Positions 33,960 through 47,400 of a stretch of 64,000 nt of DNA are shown piece by piece (the stretch's first letter is position 1; every line of letters begins with the position of its first letter). The notes beneath the pieces are model-generated. The model was not told where the DNA came from. It worked only from the letters and a program-made list of their open reading frames with translations, and did not search any database. This stretch comes from Rhododendron vialii (Eukaryota; Streptophyta; Magnoliopsida; Ericales; Ericaceae): positions 30,043,001 to 30,107,000 of the forward strand of contig NC_080566.1 of assembly GCF_030253575.1 (NCBI RefSeq), given 5' to 3'. A program made the position numbers and the translations under genes.

Positions 33960-34385
33960 AATTTCCCGAAAACTTAAGGCTCAAATCCACCCACGGGTTT
34001 AGCCCAATCAACGGGCTGGTGGGCTAGCTCACAATAGTCAGAATTCAAAAATTGCCTCAAAAGTGGGGTTTTTTTACATGCACATTGTTTGTGTATGGAC
34101 GGTTTTTAGAACTCCCCAAAGTTGGATTCTTGGTCCCCAATTGAATAGACAATTTGAAAACAATAAATTATTTTTTCCAAAAAATAAGGAGATTTTCGGG
34201 CTTGCAGCAGGTGGGTCTCGCGGGCTGGACCGACGGGCGGGCTAAGTAAAAATTCACAGGCCCAAGCCCGGCCCATAAAAACTTCGGGTTGGGTAGTCCG
34301 CCCATTGGACAGGCTCGGGCAATAACCCGCCAGGCCGGGCAAGCTTCGAGCGGGTCGCGGGCTTTCAGGCTAAATGATGACCCTT
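33960..34385. mobile_element. GC-rich hAT-like MITE remnant
   Basis: Carries repeated GGGCTGG, CGGGCGGGC and CCCAAGCCCGGCCC motifs in both orientations, as in plant hAT-like MITEs. The right end is near CTAAATGATGACCCTTA. The left end and target duplication could not be fixed. Confidence 0.35.
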
Positions 34386-34564
34386 ACCTGGTCGTTATTT
34401 TCAAGGTCCTGAAATTAGTTGAAGTACGCGTCAGCTGGCTTGGACATCCATTTATGAAAAAATAAAATTGTTTTATTAATTTGGTTGGATCATTGTATAT
34501 ATAATGTGACCTTAATAAGGACAATGTAGGAAAATTTTGGACTTGATGATCAGGAGGATGTTAA

Positions 34565-34748
34565 TAGCGCAGCCGTAAATAGTTGTTTACGGAGCCAATT
34601 GCAACCATCCAAAAGTGTTTTAGACGGTCCGGATGTTCATTAAACTTTTCTGGAAAAGAGTTAAACTTTTTTCCGATTTTTTTTCTTAAAATCTAGACCG
34701 TCTAGATCACTTTTGTACGGTCGTAATGGGTTGCTGCGGTAAAGAATC
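34565..34748. mobile_element. MITE related to 27585-27825
   Basis: About 60 bp at each end are imperfect inverted repeats. Left: CCATCCAAAAGTGTTTTAGA with CGGTCCGGATG; right, read in reverse: CGTACAAAAGTGATCTAGAC with GGTCTAGATT. It shares the CGGTCC..AAAAGTG core with the element downstream of ARP5. Confidence 0.5.
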
Positions 34749-34779
34749 GTAGTGAATAAAAAGTCTCCCTCAACTGGAT

Positions 34780-35468
34780 ATAAAGTATCTCTTTTCCGAC
34801 CTAAACAACCCATTTGGTACGCGAGAATTCGCGCGAGAAGAAAAGAGAAAGGAGAGAGCTCAATATCTCCCTTGTTTAGAAGGGAAACAAGGCGAGAGAG
34901 GGTGAAAGACGGAAGGAGACCAGAACCCCTCCCAAGCCCATTTATGTTTCTCGCCAAAAGTGGTGAGATTCTGTGAGAAAGGAGAGCGCGTGGTCCACCC
35001 CCTTGTCGGATCCGTCGGATGAGTGGCTTTGCGTCGCCAGAGGGGAGAGAGAGAGAGAGAGAGAGAGAGTACTAGGTTTGCCGGAGAAGAGAAAGAGTTT
35101 TAGCTCACCGGAGGTCGGAAAGAGACCAGTCGCCTGTGAGAATTTGATTTATCACTGTTATTTGGATGGAAGGATGAGAAATCACACCTCTTTCTTTTCT
35201 TTTCTCACTACTAATAAAAGAGAACACCTCTTTCTTTTCTTTCCTTTTCTTTCCTTTTCTCATCCCTCCAGGGGGCTGTAAAAGCGGGACCAAGTGACAG
35301 CCCCGTCGAAGATAGAATTACGCCGTACCCAAACACTCCCAATTTCAGATTCCTCCCGCGCTAATTCCCCCATTCGAAGTGGAAAACCTAACCCCTCTTT
35401 CGGTTCTTCTTCTTCGCCTCTCTCAGTCTCTCTCTCTCTCTCTCTCACAGACACACACACACACACAG
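34780..35468 (+). promoter_or_regulatory. EME1 upstream region and presumed 5' leader
   Basis: GA- and CT-rich tracts dominate: (GA)n at about 35045-35070, a duplicated TTTCTTTTCTTTCC block at 35190-35262, (CT)n at about 35420-35447 and (AC)n at about 35450-35467 just before the ATG. No TATA box stands out, which fits a broadly expressed repair gene. The exact start site cannot be told. Confidence 0.4.
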
Positions 35469-38400
35469 ATGTCTCAGCCCATCACCGTAGACATCCTCTC
35501 CGACGATGACGACGACGACGAACCGCAAAACGATGCCGTCCCAACCCAACGGAAGTGGCAAATGACAGTACCACCAAACAATGCCGTCTCAACCTCGAAA
35601 CGGCCAAGAATCGAACACTTTTCGAACCCCGCGATTCTCCTCATCGACGACGATCCAACCCCGAAGAAGGCGATCGTCCCCATTTTCACGCCGTCGCCGA
35701 TTGTGGCCGAAACCCCGATGATCGAGTTCTCGAATCGTGACGTGGCTGTTGTGAAGCGCAAAAGCAAAGGTTTATCAGGTGAGTTTGGGTAATTGCGTTG
35801 TGTTGTTAAGAATTGATTGTTAGAAACCACAAGGGGCGACCTGATGGTCATGAGACACAGGGTTTTCTCCCTCCTAAGATATGAGGTTCAAAACCTCTCA
35901 GGTTCTATCAACTCCTTTGGGTCAGTCCATAAAGAGTTTTGCTCTGGGTTGAACTGGGCCCTGCTAGTGGATGGTGGAGCTGGTGTTATTATCCTGTGTT
36001 TTAGTTGTTTTGAGATATTTACCGGTGGTGCTAATGATGTTCCGAATCCCTGTTGTAAAGTGCACAAGCAAGGGTTTGTCCGATGTGGCTATTGTGAATT
36101 GCAATAGCAAGGGTTTATTGTCCCCAGAAGTTTTAGAAGTTCTCTAGGTAATTGGGTTGTATTGTTAAAAATTGATTTTTGATAACCACAAGGGGTCAAC
36201 CTGATGGTCAAGACCTGAGACTTAGAGTTTGCTCCCTCCTAAGGTATGAGGTTCAAAACCTCTCAGGTTCTATCAACTCCTTTGGGGCCAGTCTATACGG
36301 CTTTTCTCTGGGTTGAATCGGGCCCCACTAGTGGACAGTGGAGCTGGCTCGGAGTCTCGGACACCTGAGTTATCAAAGAAAGAATTGATGTTAATATCCT
36401 GTGTTTTAGGCGTTTTTAGATCTCTACTAGTGGTGCCAATAATGTTTTGAATCCCTGTTGTAAAGTGAACAAGCAAGGGTTTATTTGATCCCCTAAAGTT
36501 CTCAGGTGCGATGGTTCCCACCTCCACGCAGTCGATTGTAGCTGAAACCCCAATGCTCGATTTCTCGAAGCCTGATGTGGCTTTTGTGAAGCGCAATAGC
36601 AAGAAGTTATCTGATCCCAAAAGGTTCCCAGGTGAGTTTGGGTAATTGGGTTGGATTGCAAAGATTTGATTGTTTATATACCTTGTTTTAGTTGTTTGGG
36701 ATGTCTATTAGTGGTGTTAATGGTTCTAATTTTTACCGTAATGGCATGTCATTTCAGTTCCCATCTCCACGCCGTCGATAGTAGCCGAAACCCCAATGCT
36801 CGATTTCTCGAGTCCCAAAGCGGGTATTGGGAAGCGCAACAGCAAGGGTTTATCTGATCCCCAAAAGTTCTCAGGTGAGTTTGGCCGTTTGGGTAATTGG
36901 ATTGTATTGTAAAGACTTGTTCATATCCATTTTTTAGTTGTATTGGGATACTTACTAGTGGTTCTAATGGTTCGAATTTGCCACATATTGGCATTTTAGT
37001 TTAGACTAGGGACGTAGTCGCGCGCTAATTAGGCCCCTTATAAGGATATGCCCATTACAACAAGAATTTTTATTATGATGCATATTCAACTTCATGACAT
37101 GCTAGTATATTTAACTTCAAAGTCAAGATAATATACAAAATGGTATAGCAAAATGATTACATTGCTCCCTTTGTTTTTAGTTATGTACATATCAAAAGCA
37201 TTAAAAATATGTTTGTTAGCAAAATACTTCATTAAGATGGAAAAAGAGATTTACTCAAATGTTTAAGAGAAGCATCAGGTTTTCTTTACCATTGCCACTG
37301 CTACTTTTGGGGTAAAATAATAGAAGTGAAGTACTTGTCTTTTTAGTGTCTCTTCCTATTTCTAGATTCTCCGGAGAAGAGTTGGAAACTTATTTCTGAT
37401 TGTAAGATTTAGCTACATGTCAACAAGAGATCAATGTCATTTGTATCGTTTTTACATAAAGATTTATATATGTAAATAGGTATTTATTTTTTAAAAAAGG
37501 TAAGTTGTGATGCAATAGTAAACACTAAGTACACATACTAACCTTTACATTTTGACTTAAAATATGATAAGCTCAATGTGAGTTAAAAATACTCGAAGTA
37601 ATTCATACTGAATTATCTCTTCACATTAGTCAAGACAATGTTCAGAATTTTTGTTTTTATTTTGAAATTGAGAGAATGTTCAGAATTAAAAAGAAAACTT
37701 TTTATAATGTTGGATTATTAAATGATGGTTCCCACATCTTATTCACTTCTATGAATTTTAGATAAAGCAAGCAAAATCCCTATCTTTAAATATGTAATAA
37801 AAATTGGAGATATGTTTCCGTTTTACTAAATTTTGGTTGATTGTAATATGATAAAGGTATATATATAGATACAATGATATATAGTAAGTGATAGGCACTA
37901 TCATAAATTTTCTAGCTAAGATTATAGTAAAGCTTTCAAAGAGGGATACACAAAATTTCCTCTGTTTTCCTGATTATCTTTTCCAAAAGGTAGTATATAT
38001 TAAAATAAAATTTGTTCTATTTTATGTTTGCTAAGTCACCAAGTGTTTGTGGCGGAGGTGGAAGGGTGGTGGTGACTGCATGTGGTAATGTGGTGAAGAG
38101 AGGGTAGTAATAGTGGTTGTGGTGGCAGATGGTGATTGTACCAGTAGTGATAGTGGTGGAAGGATGATGATTGATGACGATAATGGTGGTGGTAAGGGGC
38201 GGAAACCGTGGAGCCGGTGATGATGTTAGCAAGTGGTTGTGCAGTAATGGTGAAGAGGTGGTTTGATTGTAACATCATCACCGGCTCCACGGTTTCCGCT
38301 AGTAATGGTGAAGAGGTGGTTTGATTGTAACAGTGGAAGGTGGTAGAGACTGGAGAGATGTTTGGAGCAGTGGTGGTGGTGGAGAAATGGCGGCGGTGCC

Positions 38401-41400
38401 CACCAGACGAGAAACTGAAGTCAACACATGTAGTGGTGGTGGAGGGGTGGTATCAACCATGGCGCCACAGTGCAACTAAAGCTGTGTAAACACTTAATCG
38501 AGGGGAATGAAACCATGTAGTTGTCAACCATTGACGCCCGTATGGGTGTTGACATCACCGTACTGATGATGGCGTCAACACATCCCCCTCACCGTACAGT
38601 TGATGCCCGTATAGTGTTGTATTGGAGGCTCTTACACCAAGTTAATGTTTGAAAGCTAATGTTGGGGTTTGATTCTTTTGAAGAAGGAAGAAGAGAGAAG
38701 AAATATATGAAACCAATTAAGAGCTTAATAAGCTGCTCTTCCACCTCAATAGTTATATTGTTATGTCATGAATTAAGGCAATTACGTAAATACTCTAGAA
38801 CTAATGCACAAATAAGAATGGACGGAAGAACTAAATATCACCCTAGCTGTGATTTTGATTATCCCAAAATTAGAGGTTTGCAGCCAATGAGGAACCATGA
38901 TTTGAGCCTTTATCTGGAAATATAGTCTTGTGTTCTTAATTTTCTTAGTTCTCCCAACCTCTGTTATCCATTTTAGAGCTGAACTTTTGAATCGTAGTGG
39001 GTTCACTTTTTCTAGTTTTTTTATGAATTAGCTGCTAAAAAAATACATAACCCTAAAATAGTCAGTGAATTTAGCATGCATAAGATGTCTATTTTGATTG
39101 TGGTCTATGTATTTTTGTTGTTCAATAATGTATAATTTTTTGGTGTCTCTGTTTCAAGTTTTTATCGATTAGCAGTTTGCGTTGGAGTGTAGTTGGTATT
39201 TTAAATATATCAACGGCTTAAAATGTTAGCTTTCTTCAGGGCGTCTGTGTTTCTTTAGCTCAAGAATTTAATGATTATACTGGACCTGCTTTTATAATCG
39301 TCAGGAATCTGCGGGTTAGTATGTTTGGAGTCTGACAACGAGTCTGAAAATGGTTCTGGGAATGAAAATTGGAAGCAGAGTGATACTTCAGGTAGTACTT
39401 GTGATGTGGCAACGGATTCAGAGATGAGTTCAAGTCTAGTTGGTTCTGAATCTTCCCCTGGTAAGTGTTGTCACGGCACTTTCGGCATGTTGTGACCTAA
39501 CTTTTATTGATGAATTTTTCACACAGTGGAAACATACCCATCATTTGGAATCAGCTCTCGCCTCACTTACGTTTTTTTGTGCAAGTTACAGAAGAAAGCT
39601 TATTAGCACATGAGAACTTAACACAAATGTCTGTGGACAGTTCTCTTCAAATCTCTTCTGAAGATGGCAGCACCCAGGTATTTCCTCCTGGTGTGATGAT
39701 AATTTGTTGTTATGTTAGTCTTATCTTCTTGCATACTGATAACAGAACTGTTATTGTGGCTGGATCAATGTCACAGATGAAGTTTGGTTTGAAATTAATG
39801 CAAACCAAAATCTAGAACGGATATGTTAGACAGAGAAATCCCTACAATTCGAGATACAAGGAGCTAGAGCTCTCAAAATATAGTTCTTCAACTATCAAAG
39901 CTAACAAGTAAGACACCTACACACCTATTAATAGACTCAAGACAATCCTACCGCTAGATGATGCTAAAATGACACAATACCCTGAATTCTACTGCATCAG
40001 AAATATCAAAAAAAAAAAAAAATTCGATGTTAATGAAGTTGTGCTAAAAATTTGAGTTAAGAGAATTTGAACATGTTAGGAATTGGGACAACGGAATTCA
40101 AAAGTGGCCTTTTGTAACTATGTTATGTAATTTTATTAAGCCAAGCCTTATGAGAGTAACCCTGTTTCTCTCCCCCTCTCCTCTTCTCTGCAATGCATGT
40201 GTACCCATAACTTACTGGATACCGGTACTTGGCATGGTACTTCAATATACGTGCCGGGAACATGAAAAACATACTGAAATTTTTTCTTATAACTTTTGCC
40301 GTACCCCGTAAGTACTGCAATATATAGCAAGCAGTTCCTGTTACAAAAATGAAGTTAATTTGATTAGACTTCATGTTTCTATGCTTAGCATGAATATAGG
40401 ATAAAGATATCGGTCCATAGGTTCTCTAGTATGATGGCACTGACCTTTGATTTGGGCCTTAATGTTGGCATTAACGGTTATTTGATGTTGGATTCTTAAT
40501 TACCGAAGTCATTTAGCTAGTATCTCTATTTGACGTGCAATTATTATGTGTAATACAATGCTCTATATTATAGATACATTTGTTATAGACATACCTGTGC
40601 CCTAAATTCTTTAGTTTTTGTCATACAAACGGTCCCGTATTGTACCTGCACCTGTACATGTGCTTCTTCGATTATTAGTCTGAACCCTGTTGTAGTCTCA
40701 TGTCTTAATAAGTTCTAATAAAACCTAAGAACCTTCCTACGGCTTAGCTTTCAATCGAGCACTTATAACATGAACTTAGTGCATGTCTAGTCAAACTTTT
40801 CAGAGGCAAAAGCGCAAGGCGAGGCTGTTGACCTCTCATGCGGTGAGGTGTAAGCCTCAAGCGTTGATGCTTAGGCCTTGGGTGTTTTTACTTTTTATTT
40901 ATAGAAAATAAAATTAATGTAAAAAGAGGGGATAGTTGTTGCGCTATACAGAGGTGCCTCACAAAATAAGAAAATAGTAGGTAGAAGTCACAAAAAAGCA
41001 TATTAAGGCATACATAATCATCTTTTAAAAGCACACTTAGTCTTGCAGAAGAGCGAAAACTCTTCGTGTTAGTGTTAGCCCCAACAACTTATAATGAACT
41101 GAATCTACACTTAAAAAAAACAAAGAAAAGAACCGACTCTTCTGATGCATTCACTTCTGTAATCTAGGCAAGAAAGGCGTAAAAAGCTTGTGCCTCTATA
41201 TGCCTTCAACGGATGGTCGAACACCTTTGTGGATCTTAAAACCAATGCCCAGGAACACTTTTTCTGTGCCTCGTCTTGAGGCAACCCCTGGAATTGCCTT
41301 TGAAAACAGTCTGGTGATTCTAGCAACAAAATTTTCAAAGATCCTCACTTACAATGTTATTTTATTTTATTTTATATTTGATTGGCGAATGTTAGTAATG

Positions 41401-44400
41401 TTAGAATAGTTAGATTAGCTCTTTGTTGGAGGAGCACGTTTGCCCCTTTTCGTTTACTTATCTTAGGGCCTTTCTTCTACTCAGAAACTAAATCTGTAAC
41501 TTGTAAGCTTCCCAAGCGCTGAGCCGTCCTCAAAATAGGTATGGACAGCATTTGTCCAAGTTCCCCAAAGCTGAAATGATAGAAAAAGTAGCATTCTAGA
41601 GAGCGCAAAACAGAATCAGATTAATAATTGTAAAGTTAGAGTAACTCCTTATGGATGACTATTTCTCTAGGGTTGATGTGTGAGACTAGTTTTTGGATTA
41701 CCATTCTATGATCTCACAAAATAGACATATTGCAGGACACAATTCCCAGCAAATAGAGCTGTGATTTTTTGTCCTTATTACGATATTTTGGTATGTGAAG
41801 CATTGCTCTTACATGTTTTATGCAATAATAATGTTTGTGCCCTGCATTATGGAAAAAGTTGTTCAGGTATTTGATTGAGTTTGTCATCCTATGGCTGCTT
41901 TTTTGTGTCATTTTGTTATGATTTCACTCTCGAGATACTCCTATTTTGAGAGATTCTTTAATCAGAGTGTTAAAGAAAAAAAACAGACTGTATTACCATT
42001 GTTCATATTTCATATTTTGTTCTATTCATGTTTATATTGTGAGGAAATTGGTTTAGGCAAATGATGCTCCTGATGAAGAGATTGACAGACCGGAGCCATC
42101 GGAGAACATCTTGAAGCGGAAAAGTAGAAGTAAGGTCAATGCAAATAAGGAAAATGATGGCGATGACGGAAACAAAAAAAGGAAGAAAACCAAGGAAGGA
42201 AAAGAACAACTCAGAGAAGTTAGTCTTTTAATTGTTCGATTTGCATTTGGATTAACTAAGTTTTCAGTTGTTTATAAAGGATGTATACTATGTACAGAGA
42301 GAGAAGTTGCGAAAAGCAGCCATGAAGGTTGAGGCTGCAAGAGTTCGGTTGAAGGAAGAAAATAACCAACTTAGAGAAGTTAGTCCTTTTTTTGTTCGAT
42401 TTGCATTTGGATTAACTTAGTTTTCAGTTGTTTAAACTTATGGATATATACTATACAGAGAGAGAAGTTGCAAAAAGAAGCCATGAAGGCTGAGGCTGCA
42501 AAACTTCGGTTGAAGGAAGAAAACAACCAACTCAGAGAAGTTAGTCTTTTATTTGTTTGTGCATTTGTATTGACTTAGTTTTCAGATGCTTAGACTTATG
42601 AATGCATACTATACAGAGAGAGAAGTTGCAAAAAGAAGCCATGAAGGCAAAGGCTGAGGCTGAGCTCAACCAACTTCGGTTGAAGGAAGGAAAAAAACAA
42701 CTCAGAGAAGTTAGTTTTTAATTGTTCGATTTGCATTTGGATTTTCTTCATTTCAGATGTTTAAAACATATGGATGTATACTATACAGAGAGAGAAGTTC
42801 CAAAAAGCAGCCATGAAGGCTGAGGCTGCAAGACTCCGGTTGAAGGAAGAAAAAGACCAACTCAGAGAAGTTAGTCTTTCAATTGGTCGATTTGCTTGTG
42901 GAATAATATAGTTTTCAGATGTTTAAACTTATGGATGTGTACTATACAGAGAGAGAAGTTGCAAAAAGAAGCCATGAAGGCTGAGGCTGAGCTCAAAAGA
43001 TTTCGGTTGAAGGAAGAAAAAAACCAACTCAAAGAAGTAAGTCTCGTACTGTCCCATTTGCATTTGGGTTAACTGACTTTTCAGATGTTTAAACTTATTG
43101 ATGTGTTCTATGCAGAGAGAGAAGTTGCAAAAAGCAGCCATGAAGGCTGAGGCTGCAGAGCTCAAAAAATTAGAAAAGGAAAAACAAAAGTGGGAGAAGG
43201 GAAAGTTTGCTTTAAATTCCATTGTGGCCAATGTTGATGCTAAAGTAGTTGAACTGGGGTCAGTTGGAGGTAAGTCCATTCTAGAATATTTGTTCAGTTT
43301 GAAGTAGATTTATGCATGTTACTCCCACATTTGGTACAGTTCTGATTAAGTCTTTATTCCTTAGTTTAGGACACCTCCTTACAAGATTTGCAGAGAAAGG
43401 TCTTACATATCGGATAACTTCAAATCCAATTGAAAGATCTATAGTGTGGAATATGGCTGTTCCTGATCAGATTTCCAAGGTAACCAGTGCCTGAGGTTGT
43501 TTCCATGATTTGTGGAAGATCTGCAACATTTATCATCATTTCATTGTATGCTGGGTGCAATTTTCAACAGAATCACCTCGCACCAAGAAAATTTTATCTT
43601 TATCACTTCTTTGTGGGGGAGAGTGAACTCTATCATTGCTCCAGGGTTATATTACGACGCGCTTTCACTGTAATAGAGCACTGGGAAAAGTCTCCATAGG
43701 AATTTCATAGAGAACTCAATGATATGCTTCTCCTATGGTATTGAAAGGTCCATGACAAATGGAAGGCTCTTTAATATTGATCATAATCAATGAATGGGTT
43801 TTACGTGGTGGTGTGACTCTGCAGTGGTTGGCTCACGGATGTACAGTGATTTGCTGTGGTGGTAGAAGTTTTGCGCAGTGGAGGAGAAGATGTTAGTATT
43901 TAGTGTGGTTGTGGGAAGAAAATAAGGGTGAGCATGTGCTACGGTGGTGGTCAGTGAAGTTGGAGATGGTGGGAAAGGGAGGCTAGGTTAGTTTGGGGAG
44001 GAAACATTGGGTATATGCAGTGGCGACTCCAGGAATTCTTGGACATGGGATCATATACAAATACAAATATATAATATTATTATGTAATAATTAACCACTT
44101 ACTGTCTATTTGTAGAAGAGTAAAGTTGTAAATATTGTGTGTACGTGTATATTCATACTGTCAATTTAGATTAATCTCGCTAATATGAAATTAGGAACCA
44201 TAGGTTTTAGCTAAATGGATCCTAAATTAAGAACCTAGGCACCTAGCAATACTTTGAAAGGTTATATATTATGTCTATTTACATAGTATTATATTGTTTC
44301 GGGATAGTTATTTGTCCAAATTAAAAACCATAAGTTGTTAATAACTCTCTGAAGTTTACATGGTACCTTGTTTTTAGAGAGAGAGAGAGAGTCATTTGGT

Positions 44401-47400
44401 GCTAGCTTGTCTCATGGGTTCACAGCCCTTTTTTATGGTATATCCACTATTGGTACAAAAAAATAAAGCATGATAGTAGGAGATAAATTTTCTGCCGTGG
44501 GGTCAACCGACCACACAGGTTATACGCTAGCATCGCCATTGGGTATATGGAATGATACCACGTGGTTATAGTTTAGTTACCAACTGTCACAAAAGCTTAA
44601 GCATTATGAAATGGGCCAAATGATGTATATCATCAAGCTATTCAACAATGATGTCACCCACTAAAGAAAATCTCATCCACAGTGGCAGAGCCATGATTTT
44701 GATCCGAGGGTGCCGGCTTAATAGACATATTTTTTCTCCGAATGTATATGTAATGACACGTCTCCTTAAGCACCACAACCAAAGACAATAAAATCGAGAA
44801 TAGACCGCCACCAGCTCAATATAAACAACAAACAATAGCTGATAAGTCAATCCCAACTCCTTAAATATTTACATAATTTTACAAATACACTTTCCAACAC
44901 CCCCTTCTCTTCTGCTTACGACTTCCTCTTCTTCTCGTTGTTTCCCATGTCTAACTCACCTCTCCTCTCCTCTCCTCTGTGTTCTATCACAGTGAACCCT
45001 CCCCTGTCCAAGACCACTCCCCAATCTTTTTTTTTCTCTCTTCCTTTTTAAAGTCATTTCCTTCTTAGTTCGCATTTTTTTCTCCTTTTTCCCATTGACG
45101 CGTACTGTAAGCAAAGCACCGAGCACACCTCACGTAGACACTTGTTCCTTGATGGTATATTTTCAATTTTCTTCATTAGTTTTTCCTTTACTTTTCTTTG
45201 AACACGAATATATCTTTATAAACACTAACCTTTCCCACATATTTCCACGTGCGCACTAGCACACCAAACTTTGGGTTTCTTTTCTTTTTTTCAACTACAT
45301 ACCTAAAGTTTATTGAAATCACTTACGACCCACATAAAACTAACTTTTCTTTATGTTTTACCTTTTCTTGTTTCGAACAAGAACCGGGTCTCACAATTAT
45401 CCCCTCATTTAAGAATTTCGCCCCGAAATTCACTCACTTTGTTGAATCTATACCTCCTAAATGCTTATAAACGCAATTTAAAATTTTAGCTCATCTTAAA
45501 CCAACATCAACAAACACATCCGAAATCCAAATAGTGAATTATGCACAATTGGGCACCGTGGGCCCATTCATGACAACATTGGGCACCTCGGGCCCAACTA
45601 TCGGCACCTTGGACCGGACTCTTTGCATTTAACAACAATATATGGGCTCCTCGGGCCCTTACTCATCCCGTAACACAACATTTATTGACATCGACACCTC
45701 GGGCCAAAATCTCATCACATTTTTAGACACCTTGGACTTCGGGCCCTTACACTACAACCCTAGGCCCCTCGGGCCCTTACACTACAAATCCAGCATACAT
45801 GGGCGCCTCAGGCCGAAATCAACATAGGCACCTCAAGCCTAAAATCTCAATTGTAACGACTTGAATACTCAACCGCCCCGAATGTATCTTTATATACACT
45901 AACCTTTCCCGCATATTTCCACGTGCACACCAGCACACCAAACTTTGGTTTTCTTTTCTTTTTTTACAACTACATCCCTAGAGTCTTTTCCTCCTTAGTT
46001 TGCATGTTTTTCTCCTTTTTCCCATTAGACACGTACTGGAAGCAAAGCACTGAGCACACCTCACATGGACACTTGTTCCTTGATGGTATATTTTCAATTT
46101 TCTTCATTTATTTCTCTTTCCTTTACCTGTTCTTTGAACACGAATATATCTTTATAAACACTAATCTTTCCCGCATATTTCCACATGCACACCAGCACAC
46201 CAAACTTTGGTTTTCTTTTCTTTTCTTTTTTTTACAACTACATCCCTAAAGTTTAGGGAAATCACTTACAACCCACATAAAACTAACTTTTCTTTATGTT
46301 TTACCTTTTCTTGTTTCGAACAAGAACCGGGTCTCACAGTATACTTAATATATCATAAAGTTTTTGCTTTCCAATACATTAAATTTGTACATTGAAATGA
46401 TTCTAGCGTAAAGCAGTTAATATACCAATCATTTTGCTTTTTCCTTTAGGCTACTTCAATAGTCACGTGTTTATTTTTTATTTATGAAAGAAAATGAGAA
46501 ACGAGAATGTAAATAACCGATTTTTTACCATATCAAACCAAAATTATTAAGATTATAAGTACCTATACATGAATAATTATCGATAATATTCAAAATCAGG
46601 TATATATAAAAAAAAAAAAATTTGAAACTCGGGGCTGGGGAGCCAGGCCCCCCCGGGCCCCAACATAGCTCCGCCCCTGCTCATCCAATGTTAGAGGTTC
46701 CTACGTGTTAGTGGCGGAACCCAATTGGTGTCCACCTAAACCCACTTGTTTTTTTAATTGGCGAGTGACACCATGTAAGATATAGTCTTGACTGTATAAT
46801 TAACCCAAGAGAGAATGTATATTTAAGAAAATATGAAATCTAGAAGTGTCCTGGTGTCCCTGAGTTTGACAATTAGATGAGTTCAACATACACACATGCA
46901 CCAGACACCTCACCTATTTCAATATGATACAGCATAGGAGCGAAAGTTGTGCAGAGTATCTTTGGAAGGATGTTCACCTTGTTGCTTATTTATTGCAGCT
47001 TTCCTCCAACAGTGATGACATTCCGTATGTACTACTTGTCGTTGAAGCTGAGGAGTTTTGCAACCTTGTTATTAATGAAACTCTCATGCAACATGTTTCC
47101 TGTGTTCGAAGCCGTTATCCATCTCATACTATTTGCTATGTGACAAATAGGCTAATGGCATATATCAATAAAAGGTTTGACACCTACTCTTTAGTCTTTT
47201 TTCGTTCATTTACTCGAAGTTGTGATTCTGGCTGCTTAAACTTAATATGTAATTTGGCTGCTTAAACTTAATATGTAATTTCATATGAATATCCCTTGTT
47301 CCATCCTTTTCTTGTTTATTACTTCCAGATTCTATTTTAAAGTTTATAATTAAGCAAGCAAAATAAAAACCTAAAATGGTGAAGTTCAAATGTGTACACC

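Larger units (their letters stand above)
44680..46679. mobile_element. hAT-like non-autonomous element in EME1 intron 13 (2.0 kb)
   Basis: Starts CAGTGGCAGAGCCATGAT and ends ATAGCTCCGCCCCTG, the classic CAGGGGCGGAGC-type hAT terminus in reverse. The 8-bp duplication CTCATCCA is perfect (44672-44679 and 46680-46687). No transposase is seen. Most of the interior is LTR-derived sequence and a minisatellite, either captured or inserted later. Confidence 0.9.

Noticed and set aside
35817..36107. 96-codon frame as a separate gene
   Set aside because: It lies in EME1 intron 1 over the SINE-like duplicated block and a dead exon copy.
38017..38290. His/Thr-rich minus-strand frames
   Set aside because: These are reverse translations of the GGTGGT/GATGAT low-complexity block in EME1 intron 3.
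42219..43115. Regularly spaced 80-nt repeats resembling a CRISPR array
   Set aside because: The repeats are protein-coding mini-exons with in-frame, phase-0 junctions joined by GT..AG introns in a plant gene.
46924..47265. Independent 113-codon frame
   Set aside because: It is EME1 exon 14 (46999-47174) read through into flanking introns.
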